From: Nitrobacter sp051535235
GTDB taxonomy: Bacteria > Pseudomonadota > Alphaproteobacteria > Rhizobiales > Xanthobacteraceae
Direction of reading: 5' to 3'
Length of the DNA stretch: 64,000 bases
Assembly: GCF_051535235.1 (NCBI RefSeq)
Contig: NZ_JBPPLZ010000001.1
Span: 124,001 to 188,000, forward strand
Made by a program: the position numbers and the translations under genes. The notes beneath the pieces were generated by a model. The model saw nothing but the letters and a program-made list of their open reading frames with translations, made no database searches and was not told the DNA's origin. Positions 7,552-16,506 of the stretch are shown here, one piece after another. The stretch's first letter is position 1, and every line of letters starts with the position of its first letter.

Positions 7552-9093
7552 TCATTTCTTCTTCCGGGGAAAGCCGAGACCGGGCAGCGGCGGCTTGCCG
7601 GTCAGTCCGGTGAGGCCGGGAAGGTTGGGCAGGCCCCCGCGCAGCCCCGCCGCCAGATCCTTCGGCAGTTGCGGCTGGCCGTCGGCGCCCTTCGGCATTT
7701 TCTCCGCGAGCGCTTTCATCTGTTCGGGCGTGGGCATCGGCATGCCGCCGCCGAACCCCATGGCTTGTGCGATGCCGGCGAGGGGCCCGCGTTTGCCGGT
7801 CCCCATCATCTTCATCATGTCGGCCATGCTGCGATGCATCTTGAGCAGCTTGTTGACCTCCTCGACCTTCTGGCCGGCGCCGGCGGCGATGCGGCGCTTG
7901 CGGCTGGCCTTGAGGATATCGGGATGCTTGCGCTCCTGCCGCGTCATCGAGTCGATCACCGCGACCTGGCGCTTGATGATCCTGTCGTCGAGACCGGCCG
8001 CGGCGATCTGGTTCTTCATCTTGGCAACGCCGGGCATCATGCCCATCAGGCCGGAGATGCCACCCATGTTCGCCATCTGCAGCAACTGCTCGCGCATGTC
8101 GTTGAGGTCGAACTGGCCCTTGCGCAGCTTTTCGGTTGTGCGCGCGGCCTTCTCGGCGTCGATATTGGCGGCGGCTTTCTCGACCAGCGTGACCACGTCG
8201 CCCATGCCGAGGATACGGCCGGCGATGCGGGAGGGATGGAAATCCTCCAGCGCGTCGGTCTTTTCGCCGGTGCCGATCAGCTTGATCGGCTTGCCGGTGA
8301 CCTGACGCATCGACAGCGCAGCACCGCCGCGGCCGTCGCCGTCCACTCGGGTCAGCACGATGCCGGTGAGGCCGACGCGCTCATCGAAGGACCGCGCCAG
8401 ATTCACCGCGTCCTGGCCGGTCAGCGAGTCCGCGACCAGCAGCACCTCATGCGGATGAGCGGCGGCTTTGATGTTCGCCGCCTCGGACATCATCTCTTCG
8501 TCGAGCGTGGTGCGGCCGGCGGTGTCGAGCAGCACCACGTCGTAGCCGCCGAGCTTGCCGGCCTCCAGCGCGCGCCGCGCGATCTGCTCGGGCTTCTGGC
8601 CCGCGACGATCGGCAGCGTCTGGACGTCGAGGTCGCGGCCGAGCACCGCGAGCTGCTCCATGGCCGCCGGGCGGTAGATGTCGAGCGAGGCCATCAGGAC
8701 CCTGCGTTTGTCGCGCTCGGTCAGCCGTCGCGCCAGTTTGGCCGTCGTGGTGGTCTTGCCGGACCCTTGCAGGCCAACCATCATGATGATGACCGGCGGC
8801 ACCGCATTGAGGTCGATGGTCTGGCCGTCGGCGCCGAGCGTGGCGATCAGTTCGTCATGGACGATCTTCACCACCATCTGGCCGGGCGTCACCGATTTGA
8901 CCACGGTGGCGCCGATCGCCTGCTCGCGGACCTTGTCGGTGAAGCTGCGCACCACCTCGAGCGAGACGTCGGCCTCCAGGAGCGCCCGGCGCACCTCGCG
9001 CATGGCGGCGTCGACGTCGGCCTCCGTCAGCGCGCCGCGCCGCGTCAGCCGATCGAGAATGCCGCCGAGCCTTTCCGACAGATTGTCGAACAT
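7552..9093 (-). CDS. ffh: signal recognition particle protein Ffh (SRP54)
   Basis: GTPase of the signal recognition particle that brings nascent membrane proteins to FtsY and the Sec translocon. 513 residues from ATG 9093 (MFDNLSERLGGILDRL), with an AGGA ribosome-binding site; the frame remains open upstream but that part is not SRP-like. N domain 1-90, G domain with GLQGSGKTTT and DTAGR at about 107-295, and a Met-rich M domain from about 325 (GMMPGVAKMKNQ) carrying the SRP RNA-binding helices. The Gly/Met/Pro-rich tail ends FPRKKK. First gene of the ffh-rpsP-rimM-trmD-rplS block. Confidence 0.97.
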   Translation of the reverse strand: MFDNLSERLGGILDRLTRRGALTEADVDAAMREVRRALLEADVSLEVVRSFTDKVREQAIGATVVKSVTPGQMVVKIVHDELIATLGADGQTIDLNAVPPVIIMMVGLQGSGKTTTTAKLARRLTERDKRRVLMASLDIYRPAAMEQLAVLGRDLDVQTLPIVAGQKPEQIARRALEAGKLGGYDVVLLDTAGRTTLDEEMMSEAANIKAAAHPHEVLLVADSLTGQDAVNLARSFDERVGLTGIVLTRVDGDGRGGAALSMRQVTGKPIKLIGTGEKTDALEDFHPSRIAGRILGMGDVVTLVEKAAANIDAEKAARTTEKLRKGQFDLNDMREQLLQMANMGGISGLMGMMPGVAKMKNQIAAAGLDDRIIKRQVAVIDSMTRQERKHPDILKASRKRRIAAGAGQKVEEVNKLLKMHRSMADMMKMMGTGKRGPLAGIAQAMGFGGGMPMPTPEQMKALAEKMPKGADGQPQLPKDLAAGLRGGLPNLPGLTGLTGKPPLPGLGFPRKKK

Positions 9094-9615
9094 GAGCCGT
9101 TCCTGTCTTCTCTTCGTCGTGACCGGGCTAATTCCGGCCACCCACGTCTCGTCCCGAATTGAAGACAATTTAAGTCGTGGATGCCCGGAGCAAGTCCGGG
9201 CATGGACGACCGAGGGTCTGTGAGACGCAAACCCAAAACACGTTTGCGCCCGAGGGCGCACAGCGCTGTCGGGCGTTGACCTCCGGCCCTTGCGGCCGGT
9301 CGGCGGATCGAAAAGAACGTCTTTTCGAGAAGTCGGCGGGACTTACATGGAAAGGCTGTGGCAAGTCAAGGAAGATCGAACCGTCCCGTCACGTCGGTCC
9401 AATATAAATATCTGATAATATTGTTGTATTAATGGATTTCGGCGGCAAAGGCGTTGCCCGCGTTGCAAATCTCCTGCGCTAATCCCATGTCGGAAGTGTC
9501 CCATCCGCTCGTTCCGCACTCTCACCCACCAGACCGTGCTATTGGACCCGCCCCTACTGCTGACTGCCTTCGCCGGCATTGCCGCCGCCAGTTCCCGGCA
9601 TTTTGGGCGTCCCGC
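9094..9615. other. divergent intergenic region upstream of ffh and the MBL-fold gene
   Basis: Contains a GC hairpin (TGCCCGGA gcaag TCCGGGCA, 9182-9202), the three-hairpin cluster listed separately, and an AT-rich dyad at 9401-9424 (CAATAT ... ATATTG) that stands out from the surrounding GC-rich DNA and may be part of a promoter or operator for the rightward gene. No credible gene seen. Confidence 0.5.
9245..9328. ncRNA. candidate structured RNA or repeat: three consecutive perfect hairpins
   Basis: Within 84 bp: TGCGCCC/GGGCGCA (9245-9260), CCGGCC/GGCCGG with a 5-nt loop (9283-9299) and TCGAAAAGA/TCTTTTCGA with a 3-nt loop (9308-9328). No following T run on either strand, so not a simple terminator. 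Could be a small RNA, a 5' leader element or an unrecognised dispersed repeat. Confidence 0.25.
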
Positions 9616-10590
9616 ATGAAACCCTACGACGGTCCGGTCTCCGACCATTTCGACGGCACGCGTTTTGTCGATCCCGACGGCGCACCGCTCAGGCTTTCTG
9701 AAATGCTGCGCTGGCAATTCAGCCGCGGGCGTGAGCGCCATAAATGGCCCGAATGGGCGCCGTCGCCCTATTCCGACACGCCGCCACCGAGCGTGACGAG
9801 CGGCGTGCGGTTCTCATTCGTCGGGCATGCGAGCTGGCTGATCCAGGCGGCTGGGCAAAATATCCTGATCGATCCGGTGTGGTCGGAGCGCGTGTCACCG
9901 TTCTCGTTCGCGGGCCCGAAGCGCCATAACGATCCAGGCATTGCCTTCAAGGTGCTGCCCCAGATCGATACCGTGCTGGTATCGCACGGACATTACGACC
10001 ATCTCGATGTCGCGACGCTGTCGCAACTCGCGGCGAAATTCGCGCCTCGCGTGATCACGCCGCTCGGCAACGACGTGACCATGCGCGCCGCCGACAGCGC
10101 GATCCGCGCCGAGGCTTTCGACTGGCATCAACGCATCGAGCTTGCCAATGGACTCGCGGTCACGCTGGTGCCGACGCGGCACTGGTCGGCGCGCGGCATC
10201 TTCGATCGCAACAAGACGCTGTGGGCGAGCTTCGTGCTGGAAACGCCGGCCGGAAAAATCTATATCGTCTGCGACTCCGGTTATGGCAGCGGTGTGCATT
10301 TTCACCGCGTCCGTGAGGCGCATGGTCCGCTGCGCGCGGCGATTTTACCTATCGGAGCCTATGAGCCGCGCTGGTTCATGAAGGACATGCACATGAACCC
10401 CGCCGATGCCGTGAAGGCGCTCGCCGACTGCGGCGCCGAGCTTGCGCTGGCGCATCATCACGGCACCTTTCAGCTCACCGATGAGGCGATCGATGCGCCG
10501 GAAAAGGCGCTCGGCGTCGCGCTCGATGAGGCAGGCGTTCCGCGAGATCGCTTCCTGGTCCTGAAGCCGGGGCAGGTGATAGAGATTTGA
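9616..10590 (+). CDS. metallo-beta-lactamase-fold hydrolase, NAPE-PLD/UlaG-like
   Basis: Probable zinc-dependent hydrolase of the beta-lactamase superfamily related to N-acyl-phosphatidylethanolamine phospholipase D and UlaG lactonases. The metal-binding motif HGHYDHLD is at about residues 125-132, and later metal-ligand histidines are likely in PTRHWSARG, CDSGYG and LALAHHHGTF. ATG 9616 (MKPYDGPVSDHFDG) gives 324 residues and begins with the family's usual N-terminus; upstream in-frame starts at 9454 (TTG) and 9487 add about 50 residues of unlikely sequence. No signal peptide. The substrate cannot be told from sequence. Confidence 0.8.
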   Translation: MKPYDGPVSDHFDGTRFVDPDGAPLRLSEMLRWQFSRGRERHKWPEWAPSPYSDTPPPSVTSGVRFSFVGHASWLIQAAGQNILIDPVWSERVSPFSFAGPKRHNDPGIAFKVLPQIDTVLVSHGHYDHLDVATLSQLAAKFAPRVITPLGNDVTMRAADSAIRAEAFDWHQRIELANGLAVTLVPTRHWSARGIFDRNKTLWASFVLETPAGKIYIVCDSGYGSGVHFHRVREAHGPLRAAILPIGAYEPRWFMKDMHMNPADAVKALADCGAELALAHHHGTFQLTDEAIDAPEKALGVALDEAGVPRDRFLVLKPGQVIEI

Positions 10591-10671
10591 GGGTTTGCGA
10601 CACTACAGAAGAGCCGTCATGGCCGGACTTGATCCGACGAGACGGTCTCTCCGTAAGAACGAGGGTGAAGG

Positions 10672-11391
10672 TTACTGCCCCGCCTTGATCTCCCAGGACA
10701 CGCCGACCGTCACGCGAAGGGTTTCCTCGCCCGGCGCGATCGGCGCCTCCGCAGCCATCGGCGCCGCGGCCCGGCGATACATGACGGGCATCGCCGCGCC
10801 GTGCTCGGAAATGCTCACGGGTGCGCCGAGCGCGACGCCCGCGGCCTTGGCGTAGATCTCCGCCTTGCGCCGCGCATCAGTGACCGCCTCGGCGCGCGCG
10901 TCGTCGAGCAGCTTCGAAGCGTTGGAGACCATGAAGTTGATGCCGCCGATGTCGTTGGCGCCGGCCGCGGTCACCGCGTCGATCACGCCGGCGATCTTGC
11001 TGACATCGCGCAGCTTGATCGTGACCTGGTTGCTGGCGCGATAGCCGGTGAGCACATTCGTCCCCGCGCGATTCTGGCTGCTGTATTGCGGCTGCAGCGA
11101 CAGCCGCGAGGTCTGATAGTCTTTTTCGGAAAGACCCGCGCTTTTCAGCGCCAGCAGTACCTTTCCCATGGCGTCATTATTGGCGCTGGCGGCTTCGCGC
11201 GCGGTCTTGGCATCGGTCGTGACACCTGCCTCGATCTGCGCGAGATCCGGGGGCGCCGAGATCGTGGCCTCGCCGGTCACCGAGACGGTCGGCGGCGGCG
11301 TCCCACCGGCTTGCGCCGGCATCGCGGCCAGGGCGGCGACCGCGGCAATGGCGATCGTGAGAGGAATCCGGTTCTGCATGACGGCTCTCAT
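10672..11391 (-). CDS. SIMPL-domain (DUF541) periplasmic protein
   Basis: Exported protein of the SIMPL/YggE family, whose members are linked to oxidative-stress tolerance in other bacteria; the exact role is not known. Signal peptide at the N-terminus ends near MPAQAGG. The SIMPL core begins VSVTGEATISAPPDLA and has the conserved closing region with MYRRAAAP and EETLRVTVGVSWEI. ATG 11391 overlaps the upstream stop by ATGA, suggesting translational coupling; a second ATG four codons later (MQNRIPL) is a plausible alternative. Confidence 0.85.
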   Translation of the reverse strand: MRAVMQNRIPLTIAIAAVAALAAMPAQAGGTPPPTVSVTGEATISAPPDLAQIEAGVTTDAKTAREAASANNDAMGKVLLALKSAGLSEKDYQTSRLSLQPQYSSQNRAGTNVLTGYRASNQVTIKLRDVSKIAGVIDAVTAAGANDIGGINFMVSNASKLLDDARAEAVTDARRKAEIYAKAAGVALGAPVSISEHGAAMPVMYRRAAAPMAAEAPIAPGEETLRVTVGVSWEIKAGQ

Positions 11392-12119
11392 TTCAGCGGC
11401 ACATAGACGTTGATGACAAGATTGTCCTCTTCGGTCTTCAATGGATCGGTCATGTACTCCTCGATGAAGGTATCCTTGGCCTCGAGCTTCTTGTCGTCAA
11501 GGTGGTTGGTGATCGCCTCATAGGTGTTGTCCATGTTGTCGTAGGAGCCGCGATGCACGAATTTCAGCGCCTTGCCCTCCGGTGATTTGCCCATGCTCAT
11601 GTTCTTGGGCAGGTCCTTCAGCTCCTGGTCGACCGGGACTTCCGCCAGGAACGAGAAGCCGGTGTCGTCGGTCGAGGTGTAGACGATCATCATGTTGCCG
11701 GTGGCCTTGACGCCCTGCTTGTCCAGGACGGCCGCGAGCGACTTGAAGGAATCGATCAGCGTCTCGAACGCGGTGTCCCAGGTGGCGTTGTTTCTGAAAG
11801 TCAGCACCGTCTTCGGCGTCAGCGTGAATTCCTCGCCGAAGGGATCGGCGGCTTGCGCCGGCGCGGTCACCGGCGGCTTCGGCGCCTCCGCGGTCGGATT
11901 CGCCGGGGTCTGGACTTCGGCCGGCGGAGGAGCCGGCATCGTCGGAGTCGTCGTTCCCGGCGGGGTAGGCGCAGCTGGCGGGGCGGGGGTCGCAGGCGGT
12001 GCCGTCGCGCCGGGAGGCGTCGCGGGTGGGGTCTGGGCGAGTACGGCGGAAAGCCCCAAGGACATGGCCACCGGGATCATCGCGATCGCGAGGCGGCGAA
12101 AAAGGCGGGGGCGATTCAT
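11388..12119 (-). CDS. exported protein with a GyrI-like/effector-binding domain
   Basis: Signal peptide (MNRPRLFRRLAIAMIP ... AVLAQ), then about 70 residues of Pro/Ala/Thr-rich linker, then a C-terminal domain of about 150 residues resembling the GyrI-like (AraC effector-binding) fold: EEFTLTPKTVLTF, TSTDDTGFSFLAEVPV, ALKFVHRGSYDNMDNTYEAI and the closing EDNLVINVYVPLK. An extracytoplasmic GyrI-like domain may bind a small amphipathic ligand; this is inference. Forms an operon with the SIMPL protein. Confidence 0.75.
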   Translation of the reverse strand: MNRPRLFRRLAIAMIPVAMSLGLSAVLAQTPPATPPGATAPPATPAPPAAPTPPGTTTPTMPAPPPAEVQTPANPTAEAPKPPVTAPAQAADPFGEEFTLTPKTVLTFRNNATWDTAFETLIDSFKSLAAVLDKQGVKATGNMMIVYTSTDDTGFSFLAEVPVDQELKDLPKNMSMGKSPEGKALKFVHRGSYDNMDNTYEAITNHLDDKKLEAKDTFIEEYMTDPLKTEEDNLVINVYVPLK

Positions 12120-12387
12120 TGAACGGGTCTCCCTGGTGCTGGCCGACGTCTCGCGCTGACCGATATCCGCAAGACCTGACCCTTGGCCGCCGTTGCGGCG
12201 GAATTATGCGATGCCTGACAAGCTGTTTTGATATCCGACTCGCGACGGAGTATGTCATGAGAATATGTCATGCCGCATCGTGGCGGGCGTGGGGCGCAGG
12301 CCGGATATCGCGTTGACCGTGCCGGACGCCGGCCGCTGGCCAATCGCCGGGTATTCGCCATATAAAGCGGAGGACGGACGCCGGAAA

Positions 12388-13272
12388 ATGGATGCCGGGA
12401 TGGGCGCGCTCGCAAACCACGCTTTCAGCAAGATGAACGGCATCGGCAACGAGATCGTCGTGGTCGATCTGCGCGACAGTGCCGCCACGGTGACGGCCGA
12501 GGAGGCACGCGCGATCGCCTCGCCGGCCGGCGTTCCCTATGATCAGTTGATGGTCCTGCAACCCCCGCGGACGCCACGCACGGAGGCCTTCGTTCGAATC
12601 TACAATAACGATGGTTCGGAGGCGAACGCCTGCGGCAATGGCATGCGCTGCGTGGCGCGGCAGGTGTTCGAGGCCACGGGCAAGACCGTGCTGACTTTCG
12701 AGACCCGTGCCGGGCTGTTGAATTGCTGGCGAGGTTCCACGCGCGGTTTCTACACCGTCGACATGGGGCTACCAAAATTCGATTGGCGGGATATCCCGCT
12801 CGCCGAGGAATTCCGCGACACCCGCTATATCGAATTGCAGGTCGGGCCGATCGATAAGCCGGTGCTGCATTCGCCGTCGGTGGTCAGCATGGGTAATCCA
12901 CACGCCATCTTCTGGGTCGATGACGTGAATGCTTATGACCTTGAACGCTTCGGGCCACTATTGGAGAATCATCCGATCTTTCCCGAGCGCGCCAACATCA
13001 CGCTGGCGCATATCGTCGATCGCGATCACATCGTGATGCGAACCTGGGAGCGCGGCGTGGGCCTGACCAAGGCCTGCGGCTCGGCGGCCTGCGCGACGGC
13101 AGTGGCGGCGGCACGGCTCAAACGGACCAACCGCACGGTCGAGATGCTGCTGCCCGGCGGCGGTCTGACCATCGAGTGGTGCGAGCACGGCGATCATGTG
13201 ATGATGACTGGTCCGGCCGTGTTTGAATATGCCGGCAGGTTCGATCCCGCATTGTTCACACCTGTCGCGTGA
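12388..13272 (+). CDS. dapF: diaminopimelate epimerase
   Basis: Converts LL- to meso-diaminopimelate for lysine and peptidoglycan. The two catalytic cysteines are in NACGNGMRC and TKACGSAACAT. ATG 12388 (MDAGMGALANHAFSKMNG) is preceded by GGAGGAC; the frame extends further upstream but without family resemblance. 294 residues, slightly long. The stop codon overlaps the mtaB start (TGATG), so the two are translationally coupled, as in many alphaproteobacteria. Confidence 0.95.
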   Translation: MDAGMGALANHAFSKMNGIGNEIVVVDLRDSAATVTAEEARAIASPAGVPYDQLMVLQPPRTPRTEAFVRIYNNDGSEANACGNGMRCVARQVFEATGKTVLTFETRAGLLNCWRGSTRGFYTVDMGLPKFDWRDIPLAEEFRDTRYIELQVGPIDKPVLHSPSVVSMGNPHAIFWVDDVNAYDLERFGPLLENHPIFPERANITLAHIVDRDHIVMRTWERGVGLTKACGSAACATAVAAARLKRTNRTVEMLLPGGGLTIEWCEHGDHVMMTGPAVFEYAGRFDPALFTPVA

Positions 13273-14549
13273 TGCCGGTCGATGTCGTCACCTTCGGCTG
13301 CCGGCTCAATGCCTCCGAGTCCGAAGTCATCCGCCAAAATGCGAGCGGCGCCGGGCTCGACGACGTCGTCATCATCAACAGTTGCGCTGTCACCAACGAG
13401 GCGGTGGCGCAGGCGCGGCAATCGATCCGGCGGCTGAGGCGCGAGCGGCCGTCGGCGCGCATCGTCGTCACCGGCTGCGCGGCGCAGATCCAGCCGACGA
13501 TGTTCGCAGAGATGGCGGAAGTCGATCGCGTGATCGGCAACGACGACAAGATGCGTGGTGATGCCTGGCGCGAGGCACGGACCGCATTCGCGGCCGCATC
13601 CGGTTTCGGGATCGCCAACGAAGAAAAAGTCGCGGTCGCCGACATCATGGCGGTGAAGGAGATGGCGCCACATCTCGTCGAGGGCTTCCAATCCGCCCTG
13701 CCCCGCGCCTTCGTGCAGGTGCAGAACGGCTGCGATCATCGCTGCACCTTCTGCGTTATCCCGTTCGGGCGCGGCAATTCGCGCTCGGTGCCGATGGGCG
13801 CAGTGGTCGACCAGGTGCGCGCGCTCGCCGAGGCCGGTCATGCCGAGATCGTGCTGACCGGCGTCGATCTCACGAGCTACGGAGCCGATCTGCCCGGTGC
13901 GCTCCGGCTGGGCGGGCTGGTCAAGCGAATCCTTCGACATGTGCCGGAGGTGAGGCGGCTGCGAATCTCGTCGATCGACTCGATCGAGGCCGACCGGGAC
14001 CTGCTCGATGCGGTCGCCAACGAGGAGCGGCTGATGCCGCATCTGCATCTGTCGCTGCAATCCGGCGACGACATGATCCTGAAGCGGATGAAGCGGCGGC
14101 ATTCGCGCCGGGACGCCATCAACTTCTGCGCGCAGGTGCGGCGGCTGCGGCCGGGCATCGCCTTCGGCGCCGACATCATCGCCGGTTTTCCGACCGAGAC
14201 CGAGGAGATGTTCGCGCGCTCGCTGGACCTCGTCGCAGACTGCGATCTCACCTTTCTTCATGTTTTTCCCTACTCGCCGCGTCCGGGGACGCCGGCGGCG
14301 CGGATGCCACAGGTCCCGGGCGAGGCAATCAGGGATCGCGCGCGGCGGCTGCGCGAGGCGGCCGCGACGGCGCTTCGGAAGCGTCTGGCGGCGGAGGTCG
14401 GGGCAACACGTCAGGTGCTGATCGAAAGCGCCACCCAGGGCCGCACCGAGCATTTTATCCCGGTCGCGGTTGCGGGAGAAACGCCGGGCGCGGTGCGAAC
14501 GTTCAGAGTGGCGGACCACGATGGCGCGCGCCTGCGGCCGGCGGTTTAG
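13272..14549 (+). CDS. mtaB: tRNA t6A37 methylthiotransferase MtaB
   Basis: Radical-SAM enzyme turning t6A37 into ms2t6A in ANN-decoding tRNAs. N-terminal UPF0004 domain with VVTFGCRLN and INSCAVT; radical-SAM cysteines in GCDHRCTFCVIPFGRGN around residues 155-171; a C-terminal TRAM-like region. Length 425 is normal. ATG 13272 overlaps the dapF stop; a GTG one codon earlier is also possible. In related genomes I expect ftsY next, but a histidine kinase follows instead. Confidence 0.93.
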   Translation: MPVDVVTFGCRLNASESEVIRQNASGAGLDDVVIINSCAVTNEAVAQARQSIRRLRRERPSARIVVTGCAAQIQPTMFAEMAEVDRVIGNDDKMRGDAWREARTAFAAASGFGIANEEKVAVADIMAVKEMAPHLVEGFQSALPRAFVQVQNGCDHRCTFCVIPFGRGNSRSVPMGAVVDQVRALAEAGHAEIVLTGVDLTSYGADLPGALRLGGLVKRILRHVPEVRRLRISSIDSIEADRDLLDAVANEERLMPHLHLSLQSGDDMILKRMKRRHSRRDAINFCAQVRRLRPGIAFGADIIAGFPTETEEMFARSLDLVADCDLTFLHVFPYSPRPGTPAARMPQVPGEAIRDRARRLREAAATALRKRLAAEVGATRQVLIESATQGRTEHFIPVAVAGETPGAVRTFRVADHDGARLRPAV

Positions 14550-14655
14550 CTGGCGAGCAACCTTTCGCCATCATGAATACCGGACTCGGCCAGCCTCAGT
14601 CCGTTAACGATCGTGCCGGGTTTTACCCGCGGAGACGGAACCAGACTGGCGCGGG

Positions 14656-16437
14656 GTGATTGACGTGGGGCATCCTTGGGGCGGAGGGTGCGGTTTCCAA
14701 ACAGTAAAGCCGGCCAATGGTGCGAACGGCAACCTTCTTCTGACTTCTGACTTTCCGGGTAGGCACGTGGTTCGGCTGGGTTTCGTTATCGGGTTCGTCG
14801 CGGTCATCGGGGTTCTTCTCTCAGGCCTTGCGGCCTGGCGCGCTCATGACCAGGAACTGACGATCGACAGGATCGCGCTGTCGCGCGCGATCGATGTCCA
14901 TGCCAGCCTGGTACAGGAGCGTCTCATCGAACGAGAACTGCTGGCGCGGGTTGCATCCGGATTGTTTCGGTCGCCCGCCGCGGTGGGGGCCAACATGCTT
15001 CACCCGCTGCGCGCTTCGATCTATGCCTTCAAGACCGATTTCGTTCTCGCGGGCTGGGTTGCCTGTCTGCAGCCAAGCGAGCTTTCGGAAGCCAGTGCAA
15101 CGCTGGCGTCTGCCGGCTTTCCAAACCCGCACATCCGGAGCTTTGACGATACGCCGCGCGATCTGAATTCATTGGACAAACCAATCGACGTGCTGATGGA
15201 CGTCGAACCGAAAAATGCTGAAACGAGCGCATTCGTCGGCCGCTCGCTCGACGAGCATCCCATCCTGGGACCGATGCTCGCCCGCGCACTGCAGACGAAA
15301 ACGTCGGCGGTCTCGGATCCGATCAATCTGCTGCAGCCCGACGGGCCGCTCGGGCTCGTTATCGCAACGCCGGTTTTCCAGGAAGGAAGCGAAAAAGCGG
15401 CGGGTTTTGTCACATTCTCCTACCGGCTCGCCTCGCTGATGCTGACAAACGACGAACAGTCGTTGTTCTCCGTCGTTCTGAAAGATCCGCGAAACCCGGC
15501 GTCGGAATGGATCGCGGACGACAGGGGCCATGTTACCTCACGTCTCAGACGGGCGGCTGATCCCGTTCCGCTGGTGCTGCGGACGGTGACGTTCGGCGGG
15601 CGGGACTGGTCGCTCGGCTATTACCCGAAGACCAATGCGGTCCTTCGCGCACAAAGACTTGCCGCGGTGGTGGCCGCAATCGGTCTGGCACTGACGAGCA
15701 TCATTTGTGGTCTGTTCGGGTATGTCGCCTACAACAACCTGCGGCTGAGCCGGGAAATCCAGGTTCGGATCAGCTTCGAGCGGCGTCTGACCGCGGTGAT
15801 CGACGAACTCAATCACCGGGTCAAGAATATCCTTGCGGTGATCCAGTCGATCGTCACGCGCACGCTGCGGCACGGCTCCGACATCGAGGTCGCCCGCGAA
15901 CTGCTGATCGGCCGGATCCATGCCATGTCCAACGTGGTCTCGCTGCTCAGCGAGAGTCAATGGCAGGGCGTCAAACTGAGGGGGTTGTTCGAAGCGCGCG
16001 CCATCCCCAATGCCGAGCGCATCGCGGTCGATGGCCCGGACATCACCGTGAGCGCGCGCGCGGCTCAAAGCCTCTCATTGCTGTTCTTCGAACTTGCCTC
16101 CCACTCCGACGAAGGCCTCTCGCTGGTCGGCAAGCATCCGCATGTGGTCGCGCATTGGTCGGTCGAGGGCGATGGCAGCGAATCGATGTTTCGCTTTCGA
16201 TGGGAGGAATTCAACACCAGCGCCGCGACCCGCCGCGAGGACAGCGATTTCGGCATCATCCTGCTGGATCGCGTTGCGCCGGAGGCGCTTGGCGGCGTTT
16301 CCAAGCGGTATTTTACCGAGGTGAGTTATGTCTATGAACTCGCCGCTCCCATGGAGACGGTCGTCGACATGACCGAAAGAGGTCGCACGCTGCAAATCTC
16401 CGCGCCGATCAAGTCAGCGACCCCATCGAGCCTTTGA
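14656..16437 (+). CDS. CHASE-domain HWE/HisKA_2-type histidine kinase of the GSR locus, degenerate N-box
   Basis: Membrane sensor probably acting on PhyR encoded 1.1 kb away. Transmembrane helices at about residues 39-57 and 334-358 enclose a CHASE-like extracytoplasmic sensor (LDEHPILGPMLARAL, GLVIATPVFQEG, AGFVTFSYRLASL). The phosphoacceptor motif ELNHRVKNILAVIQSIV (His about 387) and the W-x-E motif (RWEEF) are typical of the HWE/HisKA_2 group. The ATP-binding N-box, normally HELATNAxKYGALS, reads FFELASHSDEGLS, with His replacing the Mg-ATP-binding Asn at about 483. It may act as a phosphatase or scaffold rather than a kinase; inference. Start uncertain: GTG 14656, or GTG 14767 just before the first helix. 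Confidence 0.85.
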   Translation: MIDVGHPWGGGCGFQTVKPANGANGNLLLTSDFPGRHVVRLGFVIGFVAVIGVLLSGLAAWRAHDQELTIDRIALSRAIDVHASLVQERLIERELLARVASGLFRSPAAVGANMLHPLRASIYAFKTDFVLAGWVACLQPSELSEASATLASAGFPNPHIRSFDDTPRDLNSLDKPIDVLMDVEPKNAETSAFVGRSLDEHPILGPMLARALQTKTSAVSDPINLLQPDGPLGLVIATPVFQEGSEKAAGFVTFSYRLASLMLTNDEQSLFSVVLKDPRNPASEWIADDRGHVTSRLRRAADPVPLVLRTVTFGGRDWSLGYYPKTNAVLRAQRLAAVVAAIGLALTSIICGLFGYVAYNNLRLSREIQVRISFERRLTAVIDELNHRVKNILAVIQSIVTRTLRHGSDIEVARELLIGRIHAMSNVVSLLSESQWQGVKLRGLFEARAIPNAERIAVDGPDITVSARAAQSLSLLFFELASHSDEGLSLVGKHPHVVAHWSVEGDGSESMFRFRWEEFNTSAATRREDSDFGIILLDRVAPEALGGVSKRYFTEVSYVYELAAPMETVVDMTERGRTLQISAPIKSATPSSL

Positions 16438-16506
16438 GTTAAGACAAGCCGTTAAGTCAAGAAAGACGCGCAGCCGCCCCTGAATTACAGCGGGCCTGAT
16501 CGCGGA

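Noticed and set aside
7669..9162. 497-residue plus-strand frame opposite ffh
   Set aside because: His/Gly/Asp-rich antisense shadow of the ffh G and M domains.
13194..14519. 441-residue minus-strand frame opposite mtaB
   Set aside because: Antisense to a well-supported radical-SAM gene.
14630..14660. GGAAC box before the histidine kinase gene
   Set aside because: The -10 position reads GATT and overlaps the proposed GTG start; kept only as a weak possibility.
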